Origin: Lewinellaceae bacterium
GTDB lineage: Bacteria; Bacteroidota; Bacteroidia; Chitinophagales; Saprospiraceae
Length of the DNA stretch: 64,000 nt
Reading direction: 5' to 3'
Assembly (NCBI GenBank): GCA_020636075.1
Contig: JACJYO010000006.1
Location: 434,001 to 498,000, forward strand
Part shown: positions 1 to 9,174 of the stretch, in pieces
Numbering within the stretch: position 1 is the first letter of the stretch
How the letters are laid out: every line of letters starts with the position of its first letter
The notes under the pieces: generated by a model
What the model saw: the letters and a program-made list of their open reading frames with translations, nothing else
Database searches by the model: none
Told to the model about the DNA's origin: nothing
Position numbers and translations under genes: made by a program

Positions 1-1
1 C

Positions 2-691
2 ACCCTGGTGCAACGCAGCAAATACACCGGGCCGTTTTTACCCGGCTATGAAGCCCGCAAGTCGGTGTACCCGGCTAAGTCGGTCGGCCTCCAGTATGTG
101 GACCACTGTGTCGGCAATGTCGAGTTGGGTGGCATGAACAAATGGGTAAAATTTTACCAGGATGTGATGGGTTTCAAACTGCTGATCACATTTGATGACA
201 AGGATATCAGCACCGAATACAGCGCCCTGATGTCGAAAGTGGTCAGCAACGGCAACGGTTACATCAAATTCCCGATCAATGAACCGGCGAAAGGCCTGAA
301 AAAGAGCCAGATTGAGGAATACCTCGACTTCTACCATTCTGCCGGGGTGCAACATATCGCGGTGGCTACCAACGATATCATCGCCACGGTAAGCCAGTTG
401 CGTGCCAACGGTGTCGACTTTTTGCGCGTCCCGGATGTGTACTACGACGACGTACTCGAACGCGTCGGGGAGATTGAAGAAAATTTGGAAGACCTGAAAA
501 AACTCAACATTCTCATCGACCGGGATGAAGATGGGTACCTGCTCCAGCTGTTCACCAAGCCGGTGCAGGATCGCCCCACGGTGTTCTACGAAATTATCCA
601 GCGCCGCGGCGCAAGGTCTTTTGGCAAAGGCAATTTCAAAGCCCTGTTTGAGGCCATCGAGCGCGAACAGGAACTGCGCGGCACGCTTTAA
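2..691 (+). CDS. hppD: 4-hydroxyphenylpyruvate dioxygenase, C-terminal part (5' truncated by window)
   Basis: This enzyme converts 4-hydroxyphenylpyruvate to homogentisate in tyrosine catabolism, using cytosolic non-haem Fe(II). The reading frame is open from base 2, so the N-terminal part lies outside the window; about 229 residues are visible. They cover the C-terminal vicinal-oxygen-chelate domain. The three expected iron ligands can be seen: the His of VDHCVGNV, the His of GVQHIAVAT, and the Glu of FYEIIQRRG near the C-terminus. The C-terminal run RSFGKGNFKALFEAIE, which closes the active site in this family, is also present. The gene ends just before a long inverted repeat. The family call is firm; the operon context is not visible. 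Confidence 0.93.
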   Translation, partial: TLVQRSKYTGPFLPGYEARKSVYPAKSVGLQYVDHCVGNVELGGMNKWVKFYQDVMGFKLLITFDDKDISTEYSALMSKVVSNGNGYIKFPINEPAKGLKKSQIEEYLDFYHSAGVQHIAVATNDIIATVSQLRANGVDFLRVPDVYYDDVLERVGEIEENLEDLKKLNILIDRDEDGYLLQLFTKPVQDRPTVFYEIIQRRGARSFGKGNFKALFEAIEREQELRGTL

Positions 692-692
692 C

Positions 693-759
693 GAATACGG
701 AGTATGGAATACGGAGTGTTCATTATTTCGGAAAGGTGAACACTCCGTACTCCGTATTC
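693..759. repeat. Long imperfect hairpin after hppD
   Basis: The left arm 693-722 pairs with the right arm 737-759: acggagtgttca (711-722) pairs with tgaacactccgt, and gaatacggagta (693-704) pairs with tactccgtattc. A six-base bulge (705-710) sits in the left arm. It lies between convergent genes. No T-run follows, so it is not a classic terminator. It belongs to the set of palindromes at gene ends in this window. Confidence 0.7.
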
Positions 760-767
760 CGAACTCG

Positions 768-1208
768 TCACTGATGTTCTGCTTCTGCCAAATATTGCAG
801 GCAAGCCACATCTTCCCTATCCGAGCTCGGCCCGGTAGCAAACCAGACATCCAGCATTTCCCTGGCGACCTGCTCGGAGGTGCTTCGCAGGCTCATGCAC
901 AGGATGTTGGCGTCGTTCCATTTGCGCGCTCCTTCCGCCGTTTGGGCATCCTGACAGAGTGCAGCGCGAATACCTTTGACTTTGTTGGCGGCCAGGCTGA
1001 TCCCGGTGCCGGTCCAGCAGAAGAGGACAGCCTGATCGAATTCTTTTTTTGCTACTTTTTCCGCTACATCGAGGGCCAACTTTGACCACATGGCCGGGGT
1101 TTCGAGCAGGGCGCCGAACACCGTTACATGGTGGCCTCGATGGCGCAGTTCGTCTATGACGACATCGGTGACATGGGTTTTCATATCGCTTCCAACGGCT
1201 ATTTTCAT
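768..1208 (-). CDS. RpiB/LacA/LacB-family sugar-phosphate isomerase
   Basis: A 146-aa protein with the Rossmann-like fold of ribose-5-phosphate isomerase B. It starts with the typical MKIAVGSDMKTHVTD strand-loop. The core motif reads CWTGTGISLAANK, where classical RpiB has CGTGIGMSIAANK, so the catalytic-cysteine position is kept but the loop differs. Next come the conserved GIRAAL and WNDANILCMSLR segments. Length fits the family (about 145-150 aa). The variant loop suggests a side clade whose substrate may not be ribose 5-phosphate, so no gene symbol is given. It is convergent with hppD and separated from it by a hairpin. Confidence 0.83.
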   Translation of the reverse strand: MKIAVGSDMKTHVTDVVIDELRHRGHHVTVFGALLETPAMWSKLALDVAEKVAKKEFDQAVLFCWTGTGISLAANKVKGIRAALCQDAQTAEGARKWNDANILCMSLRSTSEQVAREMLDVWFATGPSSDREDVACLQYLAEAEHQ

Positions 1209-1537
1209 AGGAATTAAAATTTAAAGTACGTATTGCCAAGGGGGGGAGTGAGGGGGTGACTGCCAGTCACCCCCTCACTTGCGCTTGAGTTAGTAACAAA
1301 AGCCAAATTTAGGCTTGGTAAAAAAACAAATGATCCGCCGTTTGTTTTGAAAAATTCGAGGCGTTCTGTTGCGCAAGTGGTACTCTGCACGAGAAAACCT
1401 GTTCTCCGGCGCCAATAGTCATTTGTTTGTCTAATCTGCCTGCCTGCGGCAACGAAAGCGGTAATTTTGGCGTTTTCTATTGCTTTCTATCGCAAAAGCA
1501 GTTTTGATTTTCACAAAAATTAAATGTTCGAACGATT
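1209..1537. other. Intergenic region between divergent rpiB-like and subtilase genes
   Basis: This 329-bp stretch holds the 33-bp palindrome at 1247-1279 and is otherwise AT-rich near the subtilase start. The sequence taattttg at 1462-1469 matches the Bacteroidota -7 consensus TAnnTTTG, but no good -33 TTG lies at the right distance, so a promoter there is only possible. No gene is seen. Confidence 0.5.
1247..1279. repeat. Perfect 33-bp palindrome (family A)
   Basis: Arm agtgagggggtgactg (1247-1262) is followed by one base and its exact complement (1264-1279). Similar hairpins occur at 51080-51112 and, split apart by an insertion, at 53321-53759. It is a dispersed intergenic palindrome of unknown role. 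Confidence 0.8.
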
Positions 1538-3247
1538 ATGAATTTTAAACAACGTGTGGCAGCGCTATTACTTTGTTTGCCCGCTCTTTTCCTTTCAGCT
1601 CAGTCAAAGGCGCCGGAAAACTGGTTCACGAAAGATCAGTCGAAAGACGGTGTCCAGGGAACCAGCTCTGAACAGACACTGGCTGCCTTGAAAGCAAAAG
1701 GCAAAAAAGGCCAAACAATTATCGTGGCTGTTTTGGATTCGGGTATTGATTACAATCATGAAGACCTCAAGGATATTATGTGGGTAAACCCGGGTGAAAT
1801 TCCCGGCAACGGTATTGACGATGATAAAAACGGCTATGTGGATGATATGCACGGCTGGAATTTCCTCGGCGGCCCGAACGGCAAGAGCATTTCCCATGAA
1901 ACGTTGGAAATGACCCGGGAATATGCCAGGTTGAGTAAAAAATTCAGTGGTACCAATGGCAAAAATCTGTATGGCGATGCCAAAAAAGAATACGACTACT
2001 ACCTGAAAGTCAAAGAAGCTTATGATGACGAACGCCGTAGGGTGGAAGGAATCTTAGAGCAGATTAATGGCCGGTTTGCCAAATTTGAAAATGCTTTTGC
2101 CCTAATCAGAAAAAGCAGTGGTAATGCCAATTTTACGCTCGACGACCTGGCTAAAATGGATGGCGGCAGTAATGAGGAACTGAAAGACGCTATCGCAACC
2201 AGCCAGCGGGTAATGGCCCAGGGCCTGACGCCGGAAAATATCGAGGCAGAGAAAGCAGAAGCCTCCGCCGGTGTAAAAGAGCAACTCGACTATTACCTCA
2301 ACCCGGACTACAACCCCCGCTCCATTGTGGGTGACAACCCTGACGACCTGACCAACCGTTTTTACGGCAGCAACGAATACCGAGGCCCCGATGCCAGTCA
2401 CGGCACCCACGTAGCCGGTATTATTGCCGCAATCCGCAACAACGACATCGGTATCGATGGCATTGCTGACAATGTGCGTATCATGACCGTGCGTTGTGTG
2501 CCCGATGGCGATGAGCGCGATAAAGACGTGGCCAATGCAATCCGTTATGCCGTAGACAATGGCGCCAGCATCATCAATATGTCGTTTGGCAAATACTACA
2601 GCCCACATAAAGCATATGTCGATGAAGCCGTTAAATATGCTGCCGAGCACGATGTCCTCCTGGTGCATGCGGCCGGTAACGAGGCCTTGAACAATGACAA
2701 AGCCCCGCACTTTCCGTGTGATGAATACCTCACGCCGGTAAAGAAAGGCTGGTTTAAAAAGGAAAAAACGGCGCCGAACTGGCTTGATATTGGTGCGCTT
2801 TCGTGGCGTACCGGTGACAAGCGTGTTGCCAGTTTTTCCAACTATGGTAAAAAAGAGGTGGATGTGTTTGCTCCGGGGTATCATCTGAAATCAACTGTTC
2901 CCGACAACGGATATGCCACGTTCAGCGGTACTTCCATGGCCTCCCCGGCTGCTGCCGGTGTAGCGGCTATTATTCGTTCGTACTATCCGGAATTGTCGGC
3001 AAAACAAGTCCGGTCTGTCATGATTGAATCAGTGGCTAAGCAAGATGGCGAAGTGACCAAACCCGGCTCTACGGATAAAGTGAAGTTCAGCGAGCTCTGC
3101 GCAAGCGGCGGTATTGTCAGCGCAAGCAATGCCGTGGCTCTGGCTGAAAAAACAAAACCGGAGAACCAGAAAAAGTACAAAAATGCAACCTGGCGTAAAG
3201 CCGGTGTGGCTGCGGAAAAAAAGTCCGGCAAGACCGTAACCCCGTAA
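1538..3247 (+). CDS. Secreted subtilisin-like serine protease (S8 family)
   Basis: A 569-aa exported endopeptidase. An N-terminal signal peptide ends near AQSKA (residues 1-24). The catalytic triad is complete: Asp67 in VAVLDSGIDYNHEDL, His288 in DASHGTHVAG, and Ser466 in FSGTSMASPAAAG. Asp and His are about 220 residues apart, against about 30 in classical subtilisin. The extra segment (about residues 100-280) is charged, with helix-like parts such as YDDERRRVEGILEQINGRF. I see no T9SS sorting domain; the C-terminus is a short Lys-rich tail, so export by Sec into the periplasm is likely (inference). The gene is followed at once by a hairpin and a terminator. Its natural substrate is unknown. 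Confidence 0.92.
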   Translation: MNFKQRVAALLLCLPALFLSAQSKAPENWFTKDQSKDGVQGTSSEQTLAALKAKGKKGQTIIVAVLDSGIDYNHEDLKDIMWVNPGEIPGNGIDDDKNGYVDDMHGWNFLGGPNGKSISHETLEMTREYARLSKKFSGTNGKNLYGDAKKEYDYYLKVKEAYDDERRRVEGILEQINGRFAKFENAFALIRKSSGNANFTLDDLAKMDGGSNEELKDAIATSQRVMAQGLTPENIEAEKAEASAGVKEQLDYYLNPDYNPRSIVGDNPDDLTNRFYGSNEYRGPDASHGTHVAGIIAAIRNNDIGIDGIADNVRIMTVRCVPDGDERDKDVANAIRYAVDNGASIINMSFGKYYSPHKAYVDEAVKYAAEHDVLLVHAAGNEALNNDKAPHFPCDEYLTPVKKGWFKKEKTAPNWLDIGALSWRTGDKRVASFSNYGKKEVDVFAPGYHLKSTVPDNGYATFSGTSMASPAAAGVAAIIRSYYPELSAKQVRSVMIESVAKQDGEVTKPGSTDKVKFSELCASGGIVSASNAVALAEKTKPENQKKYKNATWRKAGVAAEKKSGKTVTP

Positions 3248-3266
3248 CGCGAACTGATAGTTCGCG
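3248..3266 (+). repeat. Hairpin directly abutting the stop codon
   Basis: The perfect stem cgcgaact/agttcgcg with loop gat begins at the base after TAA. A near-identical hairpin sits directly after the stop codon of the second giant adhesin (32549-32566). Confidence 0.65.
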
Positions 3267-3297
3267 GTAAAAAAACCTCCGTATCAAAAAGAAAAAG

Positions 3298-3331
3298 GGC
3301 GACAGGACTTGAATGTTCTGCCGCCTTTTTT
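3298..3331 (+). terminator. Intrinsic terminator of the subtilase gene
   Basis: The stem ggcgacaggac/gttctgccgcc (one mismatch, one G-T) with loop ttgaat is followed by a run of T. Confidence 0.72.
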
Positions 3332-3340
3332 GTTTCCCAG

Positions 3341-3420
3341 GCATGAATGCCTGGGCTAAGAAAGCATGAATGCCTGGGCTGAGAAAGCATGAATGCCTGG
3401 AAAAGAAAGCATGAATGCCT
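3341..3420. repeat. Short tandem repeat, 22-23 bp unit, 3.5 copies
   Basis: The unit gcatgaatgcctgggc plus a purine-rich tail starts at 3341, 3364, 3387 and 3409 (the last partial). Each unit contains the small palindrome gcatgaatgc. It is non-coding and lies between two convergent genes. Confidence 0.85.
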
Positions 3421-3452
3421 TAGCGGAGGATTGATTGCGGTGAAAAAACGAT

Positions 3453-3486
3453 GGGCAGCAAGGTAAACACCTTGCTGCCCATTTTT
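3453..3486. terminator. Bidirectional intrinsic terminator
   Basis: A perfect 12-bp stem gggcagcaaggt/accttgctgccc with loop aaac lies between convergent genes. It is followed by attttta on the + strand and by a T-run on the - strand, so it can end both the subtilase and the susD transcripts. Confidence 0.85.
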
Positions 3487-3521
3487 AATGCAATCTAAAG
3501 CGTTGCTATAAACCGTAAGTT

Positions 3522-5042
3522 TTACGGCTTCGTAAACCACATCTCGTAAGTATGGTAGTCCGGGTTGTTGCCGCCAAAGCGGTCGAGCGACTGACGGTTC
3601 CACACATACTCGGAGTTGTAACGCGGGCGACAACGATAAACCGGTTTTCCATTGTTATCAAGATAAAGCGTTGCCGGTATGGTAAAGCCGGTATACACCT
3701 GGCTATCGTAATGGTAGCGGCGGAGGTCCACCCAGGTTTCAAGAGCACCATGTACCCACAAGGCGATGTATTTCTGTAACATAATATCGCTGAGCGTGAG
3801 GTCATTTTCAGTTTGTGGCATACCGGCGCTATTCATGAAGGCGTCTTGATCAGCCATAGCTACTCCAGCGAAATCCATGTGCGCGCGGACAGCATTTTTA
3901 AAGGCCGTAAAAGCCATTTGCTTATTGCCTTTAATGAAGGCAGCCTCTGCTTTGATAAACTGCAATTCGCTGTACGTAACAATTGGGTGATCTGCCGCAT
4001 CCTTAAAAATATACTTGCCGGGCTGCGAACCAGCTGCACCTACTGCCGGCGAGGTACCCCAAAGCAATGGAATGCGCCGTGGATTGCCGGTTGTATTGGT
4101 GGTGTCGCCTACTGTGGGGGTGCAGCCGCGGTATACCCCATCCGGTGAGGCGGAAAGCATCAGCGGCAGCCGCGGGTCAGGTACTCCGTTGAACACCGTG
4201 CCGTCCAGCAGGCTGACGATAAACGGCGTTTGTCTGAACACAGCCAGATTGTTCCGGGTTGGGCCAAAGAAATTGCCATCGGCAGAACTGTTGCCGGCGT
4301 GCGGAACGCCAAAATTATCTGCGTTGGAAGTAAACGATTTGTCAACGTACTCAATTACCTTATCCGGATCATAACTTGCCTTATTCGTCAGGCGGTGTGC
4401 GTTGCGTGCCAGCGTTGAGTAAACAAATTTGATCCATTTGGAGCGGTCGCCATCATACACCAGATCGCCACGTCCAAGGCTCGCCTGGTTTACGCCGCCG
4501 TCTGTGCGGTTCAGGTCGGTCAATGCATCCTGACACAGCCGCACGACTTCATCAAAGATCGGCTGCTGGTCATCAAAATCGAAAACATAGCGGTTGGGCT
4601 CCCAGGCTTGTGTCAGGATCATTTCGCCGTACACATCTGTGGATGTTTGCCAGCTCCATGCGCGTATGGCTTTGGCCACGCCAACATAATCCCACTGTTC
4701 TTTGGCGGCACCCTGCTCAATGATCAGGTCAATGTTTTTCCCAATGGCCCAGTAATGCTGACGCCATTTTTCACCGGCAGCGTCACTGCCTGGCAGGTAG
4801 CCGTGTTGGTCGAATTGGTAGTTGGCCGTTGTGCGCGCCCAGTTTTGAACGTACATGCCAATGTAGCGGTCGTCAAAACTTTCACCCCGCACCATATTAT
4901 AAAGTACGGGTGGTAAAATAGTAAAGCCTTCAGCTACCTGAGGCAGGCTGGGGTCGTCATTGATGTCCAAATAATCGTCGCAGCTGGTAGGTAAAATCAG
5001 CATGGACATCAGGAGTCCGGTTATGAATAGTTTATGTTTCAT
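3522..5042 (-). CDS. SusD/RagB-like nutrient-binding outer-membrane lipoprotein
   Basis: This 506-aa protein is the surface lid/binding partner of the adjacent SusC-like channel. The N-terminus is a lipoprotein signal with the acylated Cys at residue 21 (LILPTSC), followed by DDYLDINDDPSLP, the opening typical of the SusD-like type 2 group. The middle contains the helical TPR-like pattern of SusD (VGVAKAIRAWSWQTSTDVYGE; SELQFIKAEAAFIKGN). It lies 19 bp downstream of the susC gene and is surely co-transcribed with it; a bidirectional terminator follows. No glycoside hydrolase, sigma or anti-sigma gene is adjacent, so the substrate cannot be inferred and may be peptide or glycan. Confidence 0.93.
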   Translation of the reverse strand: MKHKLFITGLLMSMLILPTSCDDYLDINDDPSLPQVAEGFTILPPVLYNMVRGESFDDRYIGMYVQNWARTTANYQFDQHGYLPGSDAAGEKWRQHYWAIGKNIDLIIEQGAAKEQWDYVGVAKAIRAWSWQTSTDVYGEMILTQAWEPNRYVFDFDDQQPIFDEVVRLCQDALTDLNRTDGGVNQASLGRGDLVYDGDRSKWIKFVYSTLARNAHRLTNKASYDPDKVIEYVDKSFTSNADNFGVPHAGNSSADGNFFGPTRNNLAVFRQTPFIVSLLDGTVFNGVPDPRLPLMLSASPDGVYRGCTPTVGDTTNTTGNPRRIPLLWGTSPAVGAAGSQPGKYIFKDAADHPIVTYSELQFIKAEAAFIKGNKQMAFTAFKNAVRAHMDFAGVAMADQDAFMNSAGMPQTENDLTLSDIMLQKYIALWVHGALETWVDLRRYHYDSQVYTGFTIPATLYLDNNGKPVYRCRPRYNSEYVWNRQSLDRFGGNNPDYHTYEMWFTKP

Positions 5043-5061
5043 GTTTTTTTTGTTTAATCAA

Positions 5062-8000
5062 TTAAAAGGTAACAGATAAGCCTGCCGAGAAGGTACGGGG
5101 CAATGAAATTTTACCAAAGTCCATTCCGAAGCCGCCAGCGCCACCGGTAGCCGGTGTCGTCGAACTAACGTATGGGTCGGCGCCGGTATAATTGGTCGCC
5201 AGGAATAAGTCCGTACCGTTTACAAAAACACTCAGATTTTTGATCACTTGCTGTGTGCCCAGCAGACTTTTCGGGAAATCAAAAGTCAGGGTGATATCGC
5301 GCATCCGCAGCCAATTAATATCCCGCTCTACAAAATCTTCCGGCTGAACGGCTGATACATAAAAAGCTTCATTGTTATTCGGAATGATCTCGATGTTGTT
5401 CACGGTTGGATTGGCACTTTCTTCATTGCCATCTTTCAATACGCCCGGGAACACGATGGGCTGTTCGCGATCCAGTGTACGTGTGCTCAGGCCGCGTGTG
5501 TAGAGGTAATATTCGTTGCCATTGAAAATATCGCCGCCTTTGCGGATGTCGAGCAGACAGGAAACTGTGAAGTTTTTAAAGATGCGGAATTCGTTGACCA
5601 AACCAATGGTGAAATCCGGGTTGCGGTCACCGATCGGCAGGAAGTTCGAATTGGCGATCGGGAAGCCGGTGGTCGGATTGATCAGAATCTGGCCCTTGCT
5701 GTTGCGCAGGTAGCTGTACCCGCCAATGGCTGTAGCCGAACCGGCGCCACGGCTGTTCAGGTCCGGATAAAAAAGGTTGGTGGGTGAGTTGTACACGGCA
5801 GCCAGGTCGGCAGCAGGGGGGAATGCGCTGGCACGTACGTTGCCAATTACCCAGGTATCGGAATTGTAGAATTCCGTCACTTCAGCCGGCAGGTTGCGTA
5901 CTTCCGTTTTGTACTTGGTGAAGTTGGTAAGAATGTTCCACGTAAAGTTTGGCATTCTGACCGGCTTGATACCCAGTTGGATCTCAACGCCTTTGGTGTT
6001 CAGTTCACCGCCATTCAGGAGGCCGAAAATAAAGCCGGTACCATAGCTCAGGCGTTGAGTGACGATCTGATCGCTGATTGTTTTAGAGTACAAAGCCACG
6101 TCGAGCGACAGGCGACCTTTCCAGAAGCTCAGATCGGTTCCCACCTCGTAACTTTTTACATTTTCCGGTTTCAAAGCCGGGTTGTCTCCAAAGAAGTCGA
6201 AGAGGAAACCGCCACCTGTGGAGGTTTGCGGCACCAGGCGTGCTCTGATTCTGTACGGCGGTGCGGGGTTACCTACTTGAGCATAGGAGAAGCGCAGTTT
6301 GCCAAAGTCCATGAAGCCGAGTTTACCCTGAAGTGCAGGCATATCGCTGAACACAAAGGTCAGGCCGGCTGAAGGATAAAAGTAGGAGCGGTTTGCTACC
6401 GGGAGTGTCGACGACCAGTCGTTCCGGCCCGTCAGGTTCAGGATCAACCAATTCTGGTAGTTCAGTTCTACCTTTCCAAATAAGCCAATCAGGCGGGACC
6501 GGGTCAGGATTGTCCGGTTTTTTTGCGTGTTCGGATCGGTGTTGTTGATACTGTTGAAATCGGGCAAGTAGAATTTCTCGCCATAGACGGATGTCACTTC
6601 GTTGCGCCGGTCGTCAATCGCCGTGCCGGCAATCAGCGAACCCATGAGGTTGCCGGTTGTTTTTTTAAGTGTCGTGAAAATATTGTAATTCAACAGACGC
6701 CCAACATCGGTGTAGTTTTCAATCCAACCCGACCGGGGGTACCCGATCCTGGATTCCGGTTGGAAAAAGCGGTTGGCTGTTGTGGTGTAAATATCCGCGC
6801 CAAAGCGCCCGGTAACGGTCCACCAGGGCCGGATTTCAGCGTCCAGGGTAATGTTGCCGATAGTCCGGTCTGTTTGCTCTTCCCGGGCATTTTTGTATAC
6901 GTTGAAAAAGGGATTGTCATTATCGGTGTCCGGTGCGGAATTGTCCAGCGTAAGGCGCCGGGTGCCATCCGGATTCAGGTAGTTGCGCATATCCTGGTCT
7001 GCCGGGTAGTACAAGGCTGCAGTAAGGTACCCTTGAGCGCCACCGGGTGGCAGGATGTTGTTGTTTTTTGAATAGCTAAAACGGGTAAATGCTTTCAGCC
7101 AGGGCAACAATTTGGCATCAGTGCTGACGGCAGCGTTGATCTGCTCGTAATTGTTGGTCGGAATCACACCATCGTTGTTGAGGTAGCCACCCGAAAGCCG
7201 GTAGGTCATTTTGTCCGAACCGCCCTCGAAGGACAGGTCATGCCGCATGGTGTTGCCGCGTTGGAAAAAGTTGTCGACGTTGTCGTAAAATACGGTATTG
7301 GATTCGTACTTCGGGCCGAAATAATCCGGGTCATTCGCAGCGACAGCACCTTTGGAACCCCGGCCATACACCGTTTGGATTTCAGGGAAAAGGTAAACTT
7401 TCGAAGTCGAAAACCGGTTCCGGTAGGTCAGCTGGCCGGTGCCCGCCTTGCCTTTTCTTGTAGTGATCAGGATGACGCCATTGGCGCCTTCATTGCCGTA
7501 GAGTGCTGCAGCCTCCGGGCCTTTCAACACCGATACGTTTGCAATGTCGTTAGGGTTCAACTCCGCCAGGCGGCTGGTAGTTTCGTCGCGGTTGTTGTTG
7601 ATGTCGCCATTGATTGCGGCGCCATCGGAGTAGAGGTTGTGCTGATCGATGGTGCGGCTGTTGATGGGCAAGCCGTCGAGTACGATCAGGGGTTGGTTGC
7701 TGTTCCCGATGGAGTTGACGCCACGCAGGTTGATATTCACGGAGCCCCCGGCCAGGCCGCTGGTTGGTACCAGAGAAAGCCCGGCAATACGCCCTTGCAG
7801 CGAAACCAGCGCGTTATCGCGTTGTGTTGCCTGCAGTTCTTCCCCTTTGACCGATTGGGTGGAATAGCTCAGCTTCCGGCGGTCTTCCTGGATGCCCAGG
7901 GCGGTGACGACTGTTTCGCCGATGGTATAGGCGGCGTCGGCCAGCGCAACATCAATGCTGTTGGAAGCACCGACGGTAACCCGCTGGTTAGCCATACCGG

Positions 8001-8235
8001 TCATGGAAAATTCGAGCACCTGCCCTTCCTGCGCTTCAATGCTGTACTGCCCCGAACCATTTGTAACTGTTCCCTGGCTGGTTCCCCGGATAATGATCGA
8101 AACACCAGGCAATGGTGCGCCATCGGGGGCTGATACGGTGCCGGAAACGCGTTTTTGGGCCATCCCGGTTGCTGCCATGCCAAACAGCAGTAAGACCAGG
8201 TAGAACCATTTTCGGGGTATTCGCAATTGCTTCAT
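5062..8235 (-). CDS. SusC/RagA-family TonB-dependent outer-membrane transporter
   Basis: A 1,057-aa TonB-dependent beta-barrel that imports a ligand delivered by its SusD partner. The chosen ATG gives a signal peptide (MKQLRIPRKWFYLVLLLF...GMAQ); an upstream ATG at 8253 would add six residues. After cleavage comes a carboxypeptidase-D-like domain (KRVSGTVSAPDGAPLPGVSI, about residues 28-105). The plug follows with the SusC hallmark NVSVLKGPEAAALYGNEGANGVI and ITTRKGK. The rest is a barrel ending in aromatic-terminated strands (FSAGLSVTF). It forms a two-gene operon with susD. The ligand is unknown. Confidence 0.95.
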   Translation of the reverse strand: MKQLRIPRKWFYLVLLLFGMAATGMAQKRVSGTVSAPDGAPLPGVSIIIRGTSQGTVTNGSGQYSIEAQEGQVLEFSMTGMANQRVTVGASNSIDVALADAAYTIGETVVTALGIQEDRRKLSYSTQSVKGEELQATQRDNALVSLQGRIAGLSLVPTSGLAGGSVNINLRGVNSIGNSNQPLIVLDGLPINSRTIDQHNLYSDGAAINGDINNNRDETTSRLAELNPNDIANVSVLKGPEAAALYGNEGANGVILITTRKGKAGTGQLTYRNRFSTSKVYLFPEIQTVYGRGSKGAVAANDPDYFGPKYESNTVFYDNVDNFFQRGNTMRHDLSFEGGSDKMTYRLSGGYLNNDGVIPTNNYEQINAAVSTDAKLLPWLKAFTRFSYSKNNNILPPGGAQGYLTAALYYPADQDMRNYLNPDGTRRLTLDNSAPDTDNDNPFFNVYKNAREEQTDRTIGNITLDAEIRPWWTVTGRFGADIYTTTANRFFQPESRIGYPRSGWIENYTDVGRLLNYNIFTTLKKTTGNLMGSLIAGTAIDDRRNEVTSVYGEKFYLPDFNSINNTDPNTQKNRTILTRSRLIGLFGKVELNYQNWLILNLTGRNDWSSTLPVANRSYFYPSAGLTFVFSDMPALQGKLGFMDFGKLRFSYAQVGNPAPPYRIRARLVPQTSTGGGFLFDFFGDNPALKPENVKSYEVGTDLSFWKGRLSLDVALYSKTISDQIVTQRLSYGTGFIFGLLNGGELNTKGVEIQLGIKPVRMPNFTWNILTNFTKYKTEVRNLPAEVTEFYNSDTWVIGNVRASAFPPAADLAAVYNSPTNLFYPDLNSRGAGSATAIGGYSYLRNSKGQILINPTTGFPIANSNFLPIGDRNPDFTIGLVNEFRIFKNFTVSCLLDIRKGGDIFNGNEYYLYTRGLSTRTLDREQPIVFPGVLKDGNEESANPTVNNIEIIPNNNEAFYVSAVQPEDFVERDINWLRMRDITLTFDFPKSLLGTQQVIKNLSVFVNGTDLFLATNYTGADPYVSSTTPATGGAGGFGMDFGKISLPRTFSAGLSVTF

Positions 8236-8518
8236 CAATAGAAATTGGTACATGGTATTATGTTTTGGTTGGAAAATCTGGATAAGGGAAATTTTTTTCG
8301 GTACATCATTTAGAGCGACTCAGCATGTACAGAACGAAATGCCGTTTTAGCCTGAAGTCGTGTAATTCCCTTCGGAAATGTAGTAGGTTTTTATTTTTTA
8401 AAAGTAATTTATTGAACCAAAAAAATGACCAGAGCAGGCAGCTTCATATGGATTATGGCAGTTCGTGCACTTGCATTGGTTTCCAAAAGGATTATTAGGG
8501 CTTAAAAACCCAAAAAAA
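8236..8518. other. Upstream region of the susC-susD operon
   Basis: An AT-rich non-coding stretch that should hold the promoter of the leftward susCD operon. I could not assign a convincing -7/-33 pair. No gene is seen. Confidence 0.4.
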
Positions 8519-8564
8519 ATCCCGCTTTATTACCGGCTGCAATTGCCGGAAAATAAAGCGGGAT
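8519..8564 (-). terminator. Intrinsic terminator for the leftward gene at 8740-9174
   Basis: The 13-bp stem atcccgctttatt/aataaagcgggat (8519-8531 with 8552-8564) has an inner ccggc/gccgg stem. Read on the - strand it is followed by a run of T (8513-8519 are A on the + strand). This supports transcription of the small gene upstream. Confidence 0.8.
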
Positions 8565-8599
8565 GGCTGAAAAATCTGTGGATAAGTAGAGGAAGGCAG

Positions 8600-8705
8600 G
8601 GCTGCTTTCCAATTTCCAATTCATGAAACTACCTGAATTGGGAAGATCATTGTTATTTGAAATTGGAAAGGAAAAATTTGAAATTTGAAAAGTGTACAGC
8701 CGGCA
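8600..8705. repeat. AT-rich palindromic repeat (family D)
   Basis: It contains ttcatgaaact followed by attgggaagatcat and aaatttgaaatttgaaaag. The same ordered pieces are found at 57846-58026 and, more loosely, at 37812-37945. It is non-coding and at a gene 3' end. Confidence 0.6.
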
Positions 8706-8739
8706 AGTTTTCTGAATTGGCGCCCCCTCTTCTAATTTC

Positions 8740-9174
8740 CTAGAATTCGATAAAGTACCCTTCGTCGCTCCTGCGAATGGGATAAATGCCGGTTGGAATA
8801 ACCTGTTGCTGCAATCCGGGCAGCTGATTTTTAAGACTTTCCGGCAGTAAATAAGCTACTTGAACCGGAAATATCGGCCCCCGGAAAAAGACGCGTTCCG
8901 TACAGGGTTTCATGCCGCTGCGCGGAAAGAAAATCTGCAGGTGTCCTTTCGGGCTAACGCTCAACAGGGCCTCCGCCAAGGGGCAACGGCGTTTCTCTTT
9001 TCGGGTGTTAGCCATATTGGATACATGCGTTGTGTTAATACGGCAGATGCCAATATTGGTGCAATTGCCGTTGGATTGAAGGACGCCAAATTCTACATTG
9101 GCATTCAATGTTGTGGGAAAGGGTGCACGCTCAAGGGTATTGAGCTGCACATCGGTTGGTGCGTAAGCGGTCAT
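8740..9174 (-). CDS. Small hypothetical protein, probably exported
   Basis: I do not recognise a family. The 144-aa frame from the first ATG begins MTAYAPTDVQLNTL. The frame stays open upstream and reads HYLLTATTPILMTAYA, which resembles the end of a signal peptide, so the true start may lie further upstream at a non-ATG codon. The C-terminus (YLLPESLKNQLPGLQQQ, then IYPIRRSDEGYFIEF) looks protein-like and is not a shadow of another gene. Cysteines occur in CTNIGIC and later in the chain. A strong leftward terminator lies about 175 bp downstream. The start is uncertain. Confidence 0.55.
   Translation of the reverse strand: MTAYAPTDVQLNTLERAPFPTTLNANVEFGVLQSNGNCTNIGICRINTTHVSNMANTRKEKRRCPLAEALLSVSPKGHLQIFFPRSGMKPCTERVFFRGPIFPVQVAYLLPESLKNQLPGLQQQVIPTGIYPIRRSDEGYFIEF

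Noticed and set aside
38..850. 270-codon frame antisense to hppD
   Set aside because: It covers the well-supported hppD and part of the rpiB-like region in another frame and has no recognisable motif.
3341..3420. Short tandem repeats considered as a CRISPR array
   Set aside because: The units are contiguous at a 22-23 bp period without unique spacers, and no cas genes are near.
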